Part shown: positions 9,104 to 19,312 of the stretch, piece by piece
Position numbering within the stretch: position 1 is the first letter of the stretch
Layout of the letters: every line of letters begins with the position of its first letter
DNA from: Zygnema cylindricum
Taxonomy: Eukaryota > Streptophyta > Zygnematophyceae > Zygnematales > Zygnemataceae
Length of the DNA stretch: 31,945 bases
Reading direction: 5' to 3'
Assembly: GCA_037447655.1 (NCBI GenBank)
Contig: JBBHKE010001128.1
Coordinates: forward strand, 108,768 to 140,712
Made by a program: the position numbers and the translations under genes
The notes under the pieces: generated by a model
The model's input: only the letters and a program-made list of their open reading frames with translations
The model's database searches: none
What the model was told of the DNA's origin: nothing

Positions 9104-12100
9104 CTATCGCTCTCTCTCTCTCTTCCTGTATCTCTTCAAGTCTCCCTCTCTCCCTTTCTCCCTCTTTCCCCCTCTCCCTCTCTCTCTCTCCCTCTGTCCC
9201 TCTCTCCCTCCCTCACTCCCTCTCTCCCTCTCGCCTTTCACTCTTCCTCTTTCCCTTCTTCTCCCCCTCTCCCTCTACCTCTTTCTCTCTCCCTCTCTCC
9301 CTCTTTCCTTCTCTCCTTCTCTCTCTCTTCCTCTCCCGCTCCTCCCACTCTCTCTCCCTCTCCCTCTCCCTCTCCTTCTCTCTCCCCCTTCGCCTTCGCC
9401 CTCTGTCTCTCTGTCCCCCTCCCTCTCCCTCTTTCCCTCTACTACTTGCCCTCACCTCTCTCCCTTTCCTCTCCCACCTCCCCTCCCCTCTTTTTCTTTT
9501 AAAAGTCATCTTAATGATGACACTTGACTTTGACTTTGACTTTGATGTTGACTTTTCACTCCCAACGTCAACCTTTGATATTGACTTTTGTTTTTTTTTC
9601 CCCATTTTTTTTTGACTTGGCCTTCTTTCGATTCCGATTCATATATTGACTTCGACTTTGACTTTCGTTAATTTGACTGTCTTGTCATTTGTTTTTGACC
9701 TTTGTTTTTCTGACTTCATTATTTTGAATTTGACTTCGATTGGCTCTGATTTCAGTTGACTTCTTCTATTTTGACTTTCACTGTTATTAAGATGACTTTT
9801 ATCTTTTGTTATTTCAACTGACTTTTGTTAATTCGACTGAATTTTGTCATTTGACTTACTTTTGTTAGTTCGACTTTGAATTTTGGTCAACAGGAGAATC
9901 TCTTGCTTTGGAGTTTTCAAAACTCGGCGCTCGTCTTATTCTGTCGGCGAGAAATGAGGAAAAACTCCAAAAAGTGAAGGAAAAATGTGAAGGTATTTTT
10001 TTATTTATTTTTCTTTTGTAAATATGTAACATATGTTTGTACTATGTATTATTTAATTTATACGTACATATTCGAATAATATGAGACGCGAGGAAGAAAA
10101 ACTTTTTTTTTCTTTTCAGTTTGATAAGATTTTTATTTATTTTGCATTTTTTCTTAAATTGTTTATTTTTAAAGAATAGTGCGAAGAAATTAACATGGAA
10201 GTTGAAATTCTGTAAAAATCTCACAAAAAAGAATTAAAGTAATTATGAACAAGCTAAGAAAAGCTTAAAAAATATTCGAAAGACATTTGAAAACGTAAGA
10301 AAAAAATGGGAAAAACCTCAAAATGCCCAAAATAAATCTACTCTATTTTAAAAATCCTAGATTCTCGAAGGCCACAAATATTTTCAATTAATTTATATTC
10401 CTTCGAAACATTCTCGGAAAAATTATAGTATTGCAGGTAATTTTTTTAAGAAAACATAAATTCACCACACTAATTAGTGTGGTTCACCACATTAATGTGG
10501 GCCCTCCTAATTTTTATGAGTTCCTTTTGATAAAGATGATATTCAAATAAAATTTTAAATCAAAACGGAGGGTTTTTTTGACAAAACTTTTATAGAACGA
10601 ATTTTTTTGCACACGAATGCAATGGGTGAGGATAGTGTGATATATATTAAGATAATTATATATATTTAATGTAATGTTGATGTTTATATATATATATGTA
10701 TATAATTTCTTGGAATTCATAATTTTTAAACTGCCGTCCATACTGGAGTTGTTTTTTTCCTACGAGGTTGTCAGTTATCGAACATTCATTGTTTGTACCC
10801 TTGTTGTTAATTTATACTCTTATTTGGGAATTATCTTTTATTTTGACAAAATTTGTGAATAATAAGACATTAAGAATCAAGTACACCAAGTTATTACCGC
10901 ATCTAAGTACCCAAAAATGTCAAAAATGGAAAAAGAAAAAATGGCGAAGGAATGACACGAGAGATGCATATGTTAAAAGACGAATCTGACCAAAGACAAA
11001 TGTGACAAAAGACAAACGTGGCAAAAAACACATGTGAAAAAGGACAAATGTGAAAAAGGACAAATGTGAAAAAGGACAAATGTGACTAAAGACAAAATTT
11101 AACAAACGTAATCAAATGTCATAAATGAAGGTCGACATGATCGACAAATGTGACAAAAGACAAAACGACTTGTATATGTATACATAAACTTTTTTTTTTT
11201 TTTTGACGAGGATATTTGTCCTTGTCATTTTTTCGATAATTTCTCCAGGAAATGGAAATCGCAACGTTTTGGTCTTACCTCTCGATTTATCAGCGGGATC
11301 GGCCTCGTTTCAAACCGCGGCAAAAGTCGCGGATTCTTCTTTCGGCGAATCAGGAGTCGACATTTTGCTCCACAACGCCGGATATCCCCGACCAGTAGGA
11401 TGCCTCCTCTGGGCTTGTATGCCACACTAATAATGGTACTGCACAAATAAACGTTAGTTAATAATAACAGGCAGGAGTTAGGGTATAGTGCAAATAACAG
11501 CGGGCATTTTTTTTTCTTATTGGTAATGATATTTTGCGAATGATGGACTTGTATGCCACACTAATAATAGTACTGTGCAAATAAAGGGGCTTTTTTAATG
11601 GCACGTTTGTTATGTTAATTTGCAAATTATAATGGGCTTTTCTGCCACATTAGTTGCGGTATTCTGCATGTAATGGGCCTTATTTTCTTTTAAATTATGA
11701 TATTTTGTTTGAATGATGGGATGTGTGCCACACTAATAATGGTATTGTGTGAATAATAATGGGCTTTTTTTTTATGCCACAATAATATAATAGTGGTTTT
11801 CTTTGAATTATGGGACGTTTTGTCACATTACAAATGGAGTCGTGCAAATAATTTGTGTTTGTGCCACACTAATTATGGTTTTGTATATTTTAGTATTGTT
11901 AATATAATTTAATACTAAATTCCCATTGGCATCGATATATCGCTCCAATATACTGATTATCGGCAAGCCAAAAAAAGGTACATATCGATTATCGGCAAAA
12001 CCTTGCCGATACACAACACTACTAAATACGGTTTCCCTGTGATGTTAGTTTTTTTTTTTCGAGTTCAAGGACCAATATTAGTTAATTTTAGTTTTAGTTT

Positions 12101-12181
12101 TATTTTTAATGACCGATTTGTGAAATGTCCTTTTGGGTTTTTGGAATACTGGGATGGTTGGAAAGTAGTGACCTGTGTTAT

Positions 12182-12224
<43 letters not shown>

Positions 12225-13332
12225 CTCTCTCCATCTCTCTCCCGCGCTCGCCCTCTTTCTCGCTCTCTTGCTCTCACTCTCTTGCCTTTTCTCTCTCTCG
12301 CTGCCTCTCACCTCTCGCTCTCCCTTGCTATCTCTCTCTCGCTCGCTCTCTTTCTTTCTCTCTCTCGCTCTCTCCCTCTCTCTCCCTTTGGCTCCCATTT
12401 ATATATATCTGATTTGGGGTTTTGGGGAAATTTGGGAGACCAGAAAATGACTTGTTTGGAAACTGGTGATGAGTACCTTCGGGTACGCTCTCTCTCTCTT
12501 CCCCCCTCTTCCTTCTATTTCTACGTATCTTTCTAGTTCAAATGCTCTTTGTTGCCGGAATTTTTCACAGTAATTCAGTCTCCTTTTTGTTCTCCTCCTT
12601 TTTCTACGCTGCTCTCAATAATTAGTGTGGATTTGTTGTTAGTGTGAATGACAATTTTTTTTTGGTTTTTCCTCGCTTTTGTGTACCGAACCCGAAAAAA
12701 TAAAAGTTAAAGAGAAAAAAACTTAGAGAAAAATAAAAAAAGTTAAAGTGAAAAAAAGAACATTAAAGAGAAAAAACAAAGTTTAAGAGAAGAAGAAAAG
12801 ATAAAAAGACAAAAAAAAGTTAAAGAGAAAGAAAAATGTAAAGCGGATATAATAGTTAAAGAGAAAAAAAAGAAGAAAAGAGGGGAAGGGGGAGAGAGGA
12901 TAGAAAAAAGATCCGTTCTTTTCTTGTGAAATTAGACAGGGAGGGAAGAGAAGTCAAGAAATTGGATATTAACTTTCTTTTGCAAACGCAGCCATAAAAC
13001 CTGACCGGAAAAATAAGAAAATGAAAAAAAAACCAAAGGAAAATTTTGTAGAATTAAGAGGAAAGATATTTCACTCTTTAAGGACTTTTCTTTCTCCTTC
13101 TCCACCAAAATCAATTCGTAAAGGTTGAGGTTTCTTAGGGTTTTTAAGGATTTTTTAGGGTTTTTTAGTTGACAAACAACAAAAATAGCGAAGAAAATGG
13201 AAGAAAATGACAAATCCATGATCAATCTGCTACTCTTTTTAAACAAAAACAATAAAACAAGTTTTTTTTTTTTTTTTTTTCAGGCTCTATTTGAGGTGAA
13301 TGTTTTTGGGCCGATTGAATTGAGTCGAGCGA
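8110..13332 (+). CDS. DHRS7-like short-chain dehydrogenase/reductase, exons 1-7
   Basis: Exons 8110-8197, 8641-8696, 9019-9052, 9894-9992, 11249-11394, 12444-12482 and 13284-13332+ join in phase with GT-AG borders to encode 170 residues before the gap. Residues 2-22 are strongly hydrophobic and followed by RR, suggesting an N-terminal ER-membrane anchor. DKVVWITGASQGIGE (47-61) is the Rossmann TGxxxGxG dinucleotide motif; LILSARN (74-80) ends the second beta strand; LPLDLS (102-107) has the adenine-contacting Asp; HNAG (134-137) is the NNAG-type motif; and N160 in VNVFG is the usual tetrad Asn. The order and wording match plant DHRS7-type SDRs, NAD(P)H-dependent reductases of lipid, retinoid or steroid-like substrates; the substrate is unknown here. 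The ATG at 8110 is the first that gives the anchor in frame. The catalytic Ser/Tyr/Lys half is not secure (see 13333-20592). Confidence 0.85.
8198..8640 (+). repeat. SDR intron 1 with an 8-bp minisatellite
   Basis: Donor G|GTACGG, acceptor TTATCAG. After degenerate TTTGACTTTTGAC words (8230-8355), positions 8365-8572 form an almost unbroken array of CCCATTTT, switching to CCATTTTT in the middle (about 8408-8462) and back. Open frames in it (repeated HFPIFPF or GKMEKWKN) are repeat translations, not genes. Confidence 0.85.
8697..9018 (+). repeat. SDR intron 2, G-rich tract with G-quadruplex motif
   Basis: The sense strand from about 8697 to 8895 is purine-only for long stretches (GGGAGG and GGAAGG words). 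GGGAGGGAGGGCGGG at 8745-8759 is a perfect four-tract G-quadruplex motif with 1-nt loops. The intron then turns AT-rich before the acceptor GGGAACAG. Confidence 0.8.
9053..9893 (+). repeat. SDR intron 3, CT tract then TTTGAC array
   Basis: 9061-9500 is nearly pure CT in the sense strand. 9515-9890 is a degenerate array of GACTTT/TTTGAC words. Acceptor GGTCAACAG. The long serine/leucine-rich open frames here are repeat translations that merely include the 34-nt exon 3 at one end. Confidence 0.85.
9993..11248 (+). repeat. SDR intron 4, AT-rich with twin palindromes and a 15-bp array
   Basis: Donor G|GTATTT, acceptor TTTCTCCAG. It holds two adjacent perfect palindromes, ACCACACTAATTAGTGTGGT (10464-10483) and CCACATTAATGTGG (10487-10500), and an array of AAAGGACAAATGTGA-type units over about 10984-11166. 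No coding frame of interest. Confidence 0.8.
11395..12443 (+). repeat. SDR intron 5: GCCACACTAAT array, hAT-like MITE, CT tract
   Basis: Donor CCA|GTAGGA, acceptor GGGAGACCAG with a poor pyrimidine tract. 11413-11890 is a degenerate array whose anchor GCCACACTAATAATGG recurs at irregular 40-130 bp spacing (11421, 11554, 11644, 11727, 11776, 11822, 11863). A 99-bp MITE follows (11921-12019), then a CT tract at 12184-12402. Confidence 0.7.
11921..12019. mobile_element. 99-bp hAT-like MITE with 8-bp duplication
   Basis: TACTAAAT occurs on both sides (11913-11920 and 12020-12027), an 8-bp direct repeat typical of hAT elements. The right end reads CCGATACACAACAC, the same GTGTTGnGTATCGG terminus as the hAT-like element at 26542. 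The left end is a weak match (CATTGGCATCGATA), so the left TIR has decayed. Confidence 0.6.
12483..13283 (+). other. SDR intron 6
   Basis: Donor CGG|GTACGC; acceptor is a run of about 19 T followed by CAG. Contains AGAGAAAAA/AAGTTAAAG purine repeats (12700-12890) and telobox-like TTAGGGTTTTT words at 13135-13168. No gene. Confidence 0.75.
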
Positions 13333-13342
13333 NNNNNNNNNN
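13333..13342. other. Scaffold gap (10 N)
   Basis: Ten N directly after the codons for IELSRA in exon 7. The rest of exon 7, which in this family should read on towards the PHML-type helix, is missing. Ten N is often a placeholder, so the true gap may be larger. Confidence 0.95.
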
Positions 13343-15273
13343 CTCCTTGGTCTCTCTCTCTGAAGGTTTGGACTTCCTCCCAGGTGGACCTTATGAATGT
13401 TTTATCTATATTTTTGCTTCAGTAAATATTGTGTCTTGTATTTTATATCTATTTTGTAAGTATTCCAGGTGGACCCTCCTTCAGGTTTGGAAGTCTCTCT
13501 CTCTGGTTCCTCCTTGGAGGGAGCCATGGCCACCATCGAGTCTCCCTCTATTCTTCAAATTCATTGGAGATGTGCGGTTTTTTCTCTCCCTCTTCCTCTC
13601 CCTCTCTCTCTCTCTTTCTCCCTCTCCATCTCCCCTGATCACTCTCTCCCGCTCTCTCGCTCCCTTTCCCCTTTCTCTCTCCCAATTCGTCTTTGTCCCA
13701 TCGCCCACTCCCTCTCCCTCTCTCTCTCCCGATTTCTCTCTCCCCCTCTCCCTCCCCCTTTCCCCTTTCCCTCTCCCAATTTGTCTTCGTCCCATCGCCC
13801 TCCCTTTCCCTTTCCCTCTCGTTTTTGTCCCATCTGTCTCCCTCTTCCTCTCCCTCTTCCCCTCTCCCGCCCGCCACTTCCCCCTCTGTCTATTTTATGT
13901 GCCTTTGACCTGGTTTGACAAAACAATAAAATATCTGGCCAATGCTAGCACAAGATTTAAGTGCACTCTTTTTTGAGTAGAATAAGACAAACAAGTAACA
14001 TTGTCTTTTAGTCGACATTTTTTTCACACTCGGATGTTTTTCGAGGTGCATCAAGTTTATTTAAAATTGGAACAGTTTTTTCGAATAGATTTCTGATTGC
14101 TCGGGACAGAAGACGAAGAGAAATTAAGCGAGAAATTTTCATTCTCGTTTTTTTTTGTGGGAGAAAAATTAACAAAAGTTGGTTCGCGACATCAATATAT
14201 CATCGTATGGTTTTTTTTTTTTGTTGTGTTGCGTTTTTAAGTTAGGTTCATCGCAAATTGTTAATGGAGGCAAATATAACTTTTATAACATAATTTCTGG
14301 GATCTTTTTTTTGTCTAATAATTGTTAAATAACTTTTGTTAATGTCAATTGTTGTGTTGATTACTTCCATTTTATAAACTGTCTAGAATCATCCTCGTCA
14401 TTTGTAACGGATTTAGAATTAATAGACCTTTAGAAAACTCCATTTTTCTACAATAATAGATTTGCTGTGTTTCTCTACACGTGATCGACTTTAACGTTAA
14501 ATTGCGTGGATTTCGAAATTTTCGGAAATTCAATTTTTTTTTGCATCAAAACATCAGTTTATGTCATAACCTTGATTGAATTTATCACTAAATATTCCGT
14601 AATGCTAATTCATTATGTCGATTCTCACATTCATTTACATAAATTCGTATTTACTAATAATGTATACTCTTTAAAGCTATTGGCGCGAGCTGTAATTTTG
14701 TTACGCTAATTCTTACCACCAATTCTGCTAATGTCATTTCTTTTTACTGATTATTTTCCACTTGTTACACTAATATAATTCTTTTACTATCTTGTACTCC
14801 AATTATACCAATGAAGCTCTCTCAGATAAATTAGACAAATGTGATTCTTTTACACTAATTACATTTCCTTCACGGTATGTGTGCCGTCGATTTTGATTTG
14901 AGTTCATCCCTTTTTTCTTTTTAAATTTTTATTGTGAGATACTGTATGTGTTTATTACAGGACAAAAATAGTCTTAAAACTTGTCGAAAAGGTATAGCGG
15001 GAATGAGATTTGTCCATCATCACTCGTTTTTTTTCATTTGTTGGGTGACAAAAACCCAATATTTGTGCAAGTTTTCATAAGTCTTATTATGCATTTTTAT
15101 TTATTTGTTATTTCTTTCATAAGTCTTATTGAATTGTCTAACTGTCTGTTTTTTAAAACCGGAAAAGTCAATTTGAGTTCTGTAACTTATGTGTTTTTTT
15201 CCATTTCCCTTTCTTATCCTACTTTTTTCATCCACCTTCAGCGATTCACGGTGTAGTTTAACCGTGTTTTCAG
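13343..15273 (+). other. Probable SDR intron sequence after the gap
   Basis: CT-rich at 13493-13890, then AT-rich with ACTAAT-type words. Serine/leucine frames at 13429-13976 are translations of the CT tract. AGGTGGACC recurs at 13383 and 13468 beside similar GGTTTGGA words, a small local duplication. No SDR exon recognised. Confidence 0.5.
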
Positions 15274-15369
15274 GTGATGTGGCTACTAATCCCCTCCTTT
15301 ATCGTGTAAACATCACCATTCCTGTCAAAAACTCTTCTGACATCAGTTTCCTCCTCGGAAAAATTTGCA
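15274..15369 (+). CDS. Candidate exon, phase-compatible with SDR chain (tentative)
   Basis: Bordered by GTGTTTTCAG and a consensus donor, GCA|GTGAGTAC. Only one frame is open: GT|GAT... to TGC A|, encoding 31 full residues beginning DVATNPLLYRVN and ending FLLGKIC. More GC-rich than its surroundings. It starts and ends in phase 1. No clear match to the SDR segment expected after VNVFG, so it could be a false exon or part of a diverged C-terminal half. Confidence 0.35.
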
Positions 15370-16837
15370 GTGAGTACATTTCTCACTCATTTTTCCACCA
15401 ATAGAATGAATTTGTGTGTTTTGGAGTTTTGTCGTTTTGGGGTCTAATTGTTGAACACACCATAAAAACACGGTTTTTGAAGTTCCTCCTCGCAAAGGTT
15501 TCAAGGTCTCACATCGTCAAACCATGATTTTTTTTAGGGTTTTTTTACGGGGGTTATTTTATCTCCAATTTATTATTGCATCTTCTCATGATAAGATATT
15601 GATTACAGTTCTAAAAGTGAAGCTAATGCAGGACACTAAATGGTTTTACTTCAAATTTGACTAAATAAAAGTTTGAGTTTTGACCCATTTTACTTAGTAA
15701 AACTCGAATTGACAAACATGTTATTATGTCTTAATTTTCTGCACTCGAGAGTATTGTCGAAGTTTTGATAACCAAAAGAAGTAACAAACGAGGTAACAAT
15801 GAAGGAAATAGTTTGAAAGCAAACAAGTCTTTGAAAAAAATGCCTCAAAAACTGTCAGTCTGTTTTCCCATTTTGAAAAATTGTGAAGACTTACGGATGA
15901 AATTTTGTTTTATAAAAGTGTTTTTCAATATTTTTTTCGTCGTCAAAGAGTTGTTGCAGTGTTTGCATTAAAAAACACATTCAAAAACTAAGTATATATG
16001 AGAAATTTATGTAAGTAATTAATAAGTTTTACCCATTTAAAAACCATACGTATAATGTGTCAAAACATGTGGAGACACTGTATGTGGTTACCTAATATTA
16101 TACGCCTATATCAAAGTATGTTTTAACGCATAATACTCCTCTAATATTCACCTATTATTTGACATATCGTGCATATATGGAAACGCTAAATGTGGTTAAC
16201 CTATATTATTCGCCATGGGTAACCACATACAATGTTTCCATATGTTTTCATAGATCAAGACAATGATGGTAAAAGATACCCACCCTTCATGTAAAAGCTA
16301 AATGTGGTTAACCCATATTATTCGCTATTGGTAACCACATATAGTGTTTCCATACGTTTCATAGATCAAGACAATGATGATAAAAGATACCCACCCTTCA
16401 TGTGCGACGATCCTTTTTTTTGCCTTCCCTTCCTCCTGCCCCTCCTCACTCCTTTCTCTTCTCTCCCTCTCCCCCTCCCCCACCGTCTCTCAGAAAGTCT
16501 GGATCTTTGTAAACTTGCAAATGTATGGTGGTTAACGCTGTCAATTTGTATCATGAAAGCCCAAAAAAAGAAGTTTCAACATGAGTTTAAACATGGAAGA
16601 GTGGCATAAAAAAATAGTTTAAAAATGTTCAAACATGGAGAGAGGAAAAAACAGTTTAAACATGAGTCTAAACGGGCTTTAATGAAACCATCCTCTTAGT
16701 AATATTGGGTCTACCTAACACCGGTGAACATGTTCTGTTGAACCCCAAAAGTTGATCTGGTATATTACCCATTTTTAGATAAAACAAACAAAAAATAAAC
16801 CCTAAAAAACCCTTAAAAACCCATAAAACTTTTGTAG
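15370..16837. other. AT-rich intron-like stretch with a 111-bp tandem repeat
   Basis: Two near-identical units of about 111 bp (16185-16296 and 16297-16403) begin GCTAAATGTGGTTAACC and end ACCCACCCTTCATG. A diverged third unit precedes them from about 16079 (TATGTGGTTACCTAATATTA). Each unit holds an internal inverted repeat (TGTGGTTA / TAACCACA). A telobox-like AAACCCTAAAAAACCC lies at 16798-16812. Confidence 0.6.
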
Positions 16838-16904
16838 GTGGGAGACAGCTTCCGCCTGTGACGGCGTCTCCTGGATGGGCCACTTTTGGTGGCCTCTCTT
16901 GCTT
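16838..16904 (+). CDS. Candidate 67-nt exon, phase-compatible (tentative)
   Basis: A GC-rich island between TTTTGTAG and the strong donor CTT|GTAAGC. Two frames are open. The one that continues from 15369 (A|GT) reads GRQLPPVTASPGWATFGGLS and leaves TT. Its SPGWATF is faintly like the SPGQAIY of plant SDRs, but without the catalytic YxxxK. The opposite strand is also open, so orientation is unproven. Confidence 0.3.
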
Positions 16905-16918
16905 GTAAGCCTTTTTTT

Positions 16919-17320
16919 TTTGTGGGAATTGAACGGAAACTCAACCGGAACTGAACAGAAACTGACAGGAAACCACAGAACTGAACAGAAACTGAATATG
17001 AACTGATCGGGAACTGAACGAACATTGGACAGGAAGTGAACAGAAACTGACTGATAACTATGGATGGAAACTCAACTGAAACTGAACAGACACTAAAGGG
17101 AAGCTGAATTGAAACAAAGGAAACTGAACAAAAACTAACTGGAAGCTGAACGGAACTGGCTGGAAACTAAAGTAACTGAATGGAAACTCAATCGAAACTA
17201 AACAGAAACAGACTGAAATCTACGTACACTGAACGTAAACTGAAGAGGAACACAAAGACTGCTTTCATGAATGTAAGTTTATGACTTCGCAGTTTTGGAA
17301 ACTGAATGGAAACCAAACAG
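16919..17320 (+). repeat. Degenerate GAAACTGAAC array
   Basis: About thirty imperfect 10-12 bp units (GGAAACTGAAC, AGAAACTGAC and similar) directly after the candidate donor. Purely repetitive; no protein-like reading. Confidence 0.7.
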
Positions 17321-18707
17321 AAAACAAAAAGACTAAAGCTCTCAGCTTAAAGTACACAGCCTATCGCTATTAGTGTTAAGGAATAGTGGGTATAAATGCC
17401 GAATTATAATATTATTATATTTTTTCTGATACGGATTTAGTGTAGGGAGACTGGCAAATCGTATTCCGATCTCTTAAATAGTCTTTTTAACACTATTTTA
17501 TGGTTTTTTGTCAGAAAAAACCGAATTAGTGTTAGTTAGGCTTATAAAAATGGGGCACTGTAGTTTGTCTATTGTTTGTGATCTAGACCAGGCTGGTTTT
17601 TTATTTCCATTTTTTTCACCCGTGATTTAGTATGGATAACAGTAACTCCAAATAGTAATAAAGTCGACAGGAGTTCCTTGCGAAATCTATTATCATATTA
17701 GTATATTGCATACACGAATAAAGCTGGGTTACAGTATTTTTCTATCCATATTATTAATTCATGAACAGTATTTGTAATAGACAGTGTAGCTGGTTTTTTT
17801 CCGACTCTTTTTGTTTTTCTTTTTCAAGTTTTTTCAGATTTTTTTAGGGTTCATTAGGGCTTTGTGGGACGATTGAGAATGGAGACTATTCAAGAGGATT
17901 TTTTTTGAAACAGGGCATTTATTTAGAAATACTTGAGTCAATAATACTTTTGATTGCGATTTTTTGGGGTTGGAAATTAGCAAATAATGTAATGACACTA
18001 GTCAAATGATTGAAAAAAAAATCGGCTACATTACCCACCATTAAATTAGTAAAGCTGATTCTGATTCCGCGTTAATTTTAATAATAATTTATCAACTTCG
18101 ATACTAAAATTTGTCAAATAAAATACTGATAAGCCATCAACTTCAATACCAATAATCCATCAACTTGAATACTGATAATTTGTCAAATTTAACACCGATA
18201 ATCATAAACTTCGACAATTGTTTTAAAAGTAAATAGTGGTGTGTATTTTGTGGGTTGATTACCTCTTAAATTATGTTAAATTGGAAATGAATGAAAATGA
18301 TAGTTAATTAAATTAAAGTGACTTCAGAGTCATGACAAGCCCATCTTGTTCTAACTGTTTTTGTGTAAGTTGATGAAGTTTTTATGCAAAGTTCAAAAAT
18401 TATTTTGTGGTCCGTCAGACATTGGGTGTTGCTAAGCATTGTTGAGTGATGTTTTTGAGAGTTGTTTGATGGATTTTAAGGGGTGAGATTTAAGTTCGTT
18501 CATTAAGTTCTTATTAAGTTTTATTAAGTTCTTTCGACTGAATTTCGAAAGTCAAACTGGGAAAAGATAACTGAATTGGAATAGGCGAAGTTTGGATAGG
18601 AAATGGGATTTAAATCAGAGCCGGGATTTGAATGTGAATTCTTAGTTATGTAGGTTTTTAAATTTTGGACATATTATCTCATTGGAGTTAAAAAGTGAGA
18701 GTTGCAG
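17321..18707. other. AT-rich intron-like stretch
   Basis: Contains a degenerate foldback around 17345-17560: GTACACAGCCTATCGCTATTAGTG resembles the family A MITE terminus, and TTTTTTCTGA is mirrored by TCAGAAAAAA. Also a short CATCAACTT/GATAAT array (18070-18190). No exon recognised. Confidence 0.45.
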
Positions 18708-18774
18708 GTTTATTGTGTTGAGCAGCATGTTATGTTGTGGGGGATTTGTCTATCAAACGGTTTCGCAGGAAAAG
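18708..18774 (+). CDS. Candidate SDR exon near the catalytic site (two frames possible)
   Basis: Between GAGTTGCAG and the consensus donor AAAAG|GTAAGT. One frame (G|TTT...) reads FIVLSSMLCCGGFVYQTVSQ and onward; FIVLSSM looks like the SDR catalytic-serine strand. The other (GTT TAT...) reads VYCVEQHVMLWGICLSNG, like the YCASKHALRGFF catalytic helix of DHRS7 but with Gln in place of the catalytic Lys. Only the first frame continues the chain from 16904 and into 19259 directly; the second needs the acceptor at 19263. An SDR exon is likely, but the frame is undecided. Confidence 0.5.
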
Positions 18775-18777
18775 GTA

Positions 18778-18780
<3 letters not shown>

Positions 18781-18834
<54 letters not shown>

Positions 18835-18840
18835 TCTCCC
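18781..18840 (+). repeat. (CT)n microsatellite after the 18774 donor
   Basis: About 50 bp of uninterrupted CT beginning six bases inside the intron, then CCCTCTCTCCC. It is close enough to the 5' splice site that its length could affect U1 pairing or splicing. Confidence 0.85.
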
Positions 18841-19258
18841 TCTTTCTTTTTTTCTGTTTGAAACTCGTTTCAGAACCATTTATTACTTTGTATGGACAAA
18901 ATGCTTTTGTCCGTCGTAAACACAAATGGATGAGGTTCTACACCTATTCCCAAATTTAAAATTTCCATTTCTTTTAAGTTCTTACCATTGAGAAACAATT
19001 CTTTATGCAGTTTATCGTTTTTGGGATTAGAATGTTTTTGCTATACAACTAACACCATTTCTGGTACCTTCTCCCATCTGTCATTTTTTCGATCAAATCC
19101 TATTCCTCTCCCTAATTTGTCGTTTAGTTTCCTTAATGAAATAGAAAAAACTCATTTTGATACCCTTTCTCAATTGTCCTTTTTCCAATCCGCCTTTTCT
19201 TCCTAATTTGTCGTTTTTTCTAATGACATACAAAAAACGGTTTTTGGTATTTTTGCAG

Positions 19259-19312
19259 AGAGGACTCGAGGCTTTGCCCGGAATTGTGATCTTGAGTGGA
19301 TGTCTTGACATG
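19259..19312 (+). CDS. Candidate SDR exon after the catalytic helix
   Basis: Follows TTTTTGCAG and ends ATG|GTCAGT; phase 0 to 0. It reads RGLEALPGIVILSGCLDM, which aligns with the DHRS7 stretch GLRTEL..PGIIVSNICPGP. The PGI turn and following strand are kept, but the conserved P-G-P after Cys is L-D-M. An alternative acceptor two AGs later (exon from 19263) would give GLEALPGIV in phase with the YCVEQ frame of the previous exon. Confidence 0.55.

Noticed and set aside
8935-9615. 226-codon serine/leucine-rich frame
   Set aside because: Only its 34-nt VVWITGASQGIG segment is coding; the rest is the CT tract of intron 3.
12003-12536. 177-codon frame rich in SLSLSL
   Set aside because: Translation of a CT microsatellite in intron 5; only 12444-12482 inside it is proposed as an exon, and in its own phase.
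13197-13976. 259-codon frame spanning the N gap
   Set aside because: Starts in intron sequence with a poly-T tract; only ALFEVNVFGPIELSRA is coding, and reading through the N run is not meaningful.
15250-15300. SGDVATNPLL resembles the 2A-like ribosome-skipping motif (DVExNPGP) used by some LINE and viral proteins
   Set aside because: The essential NPGP is NPLL and the ExN position is ATN, so skipping is not expected. There is no reverse transcriptase nearby, and a splice acceptor falls within the stretch.
16668-17025. Minus-strand frames through the 16838-16904 GC island
   Set aside because: They look basic and low-complexity and extend into the GAAACTGAAC array; kept only as a caution on the orientation of the candidate exon.
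18840-18960. Possible mini-exon after TTTCAG (YGQNAFVRRKHK) to supply the missing catalytic helix
   Set aside because: Spacing is not YxxxK, the phase does not fit the neighbouring exons, and there is no convincing donor.
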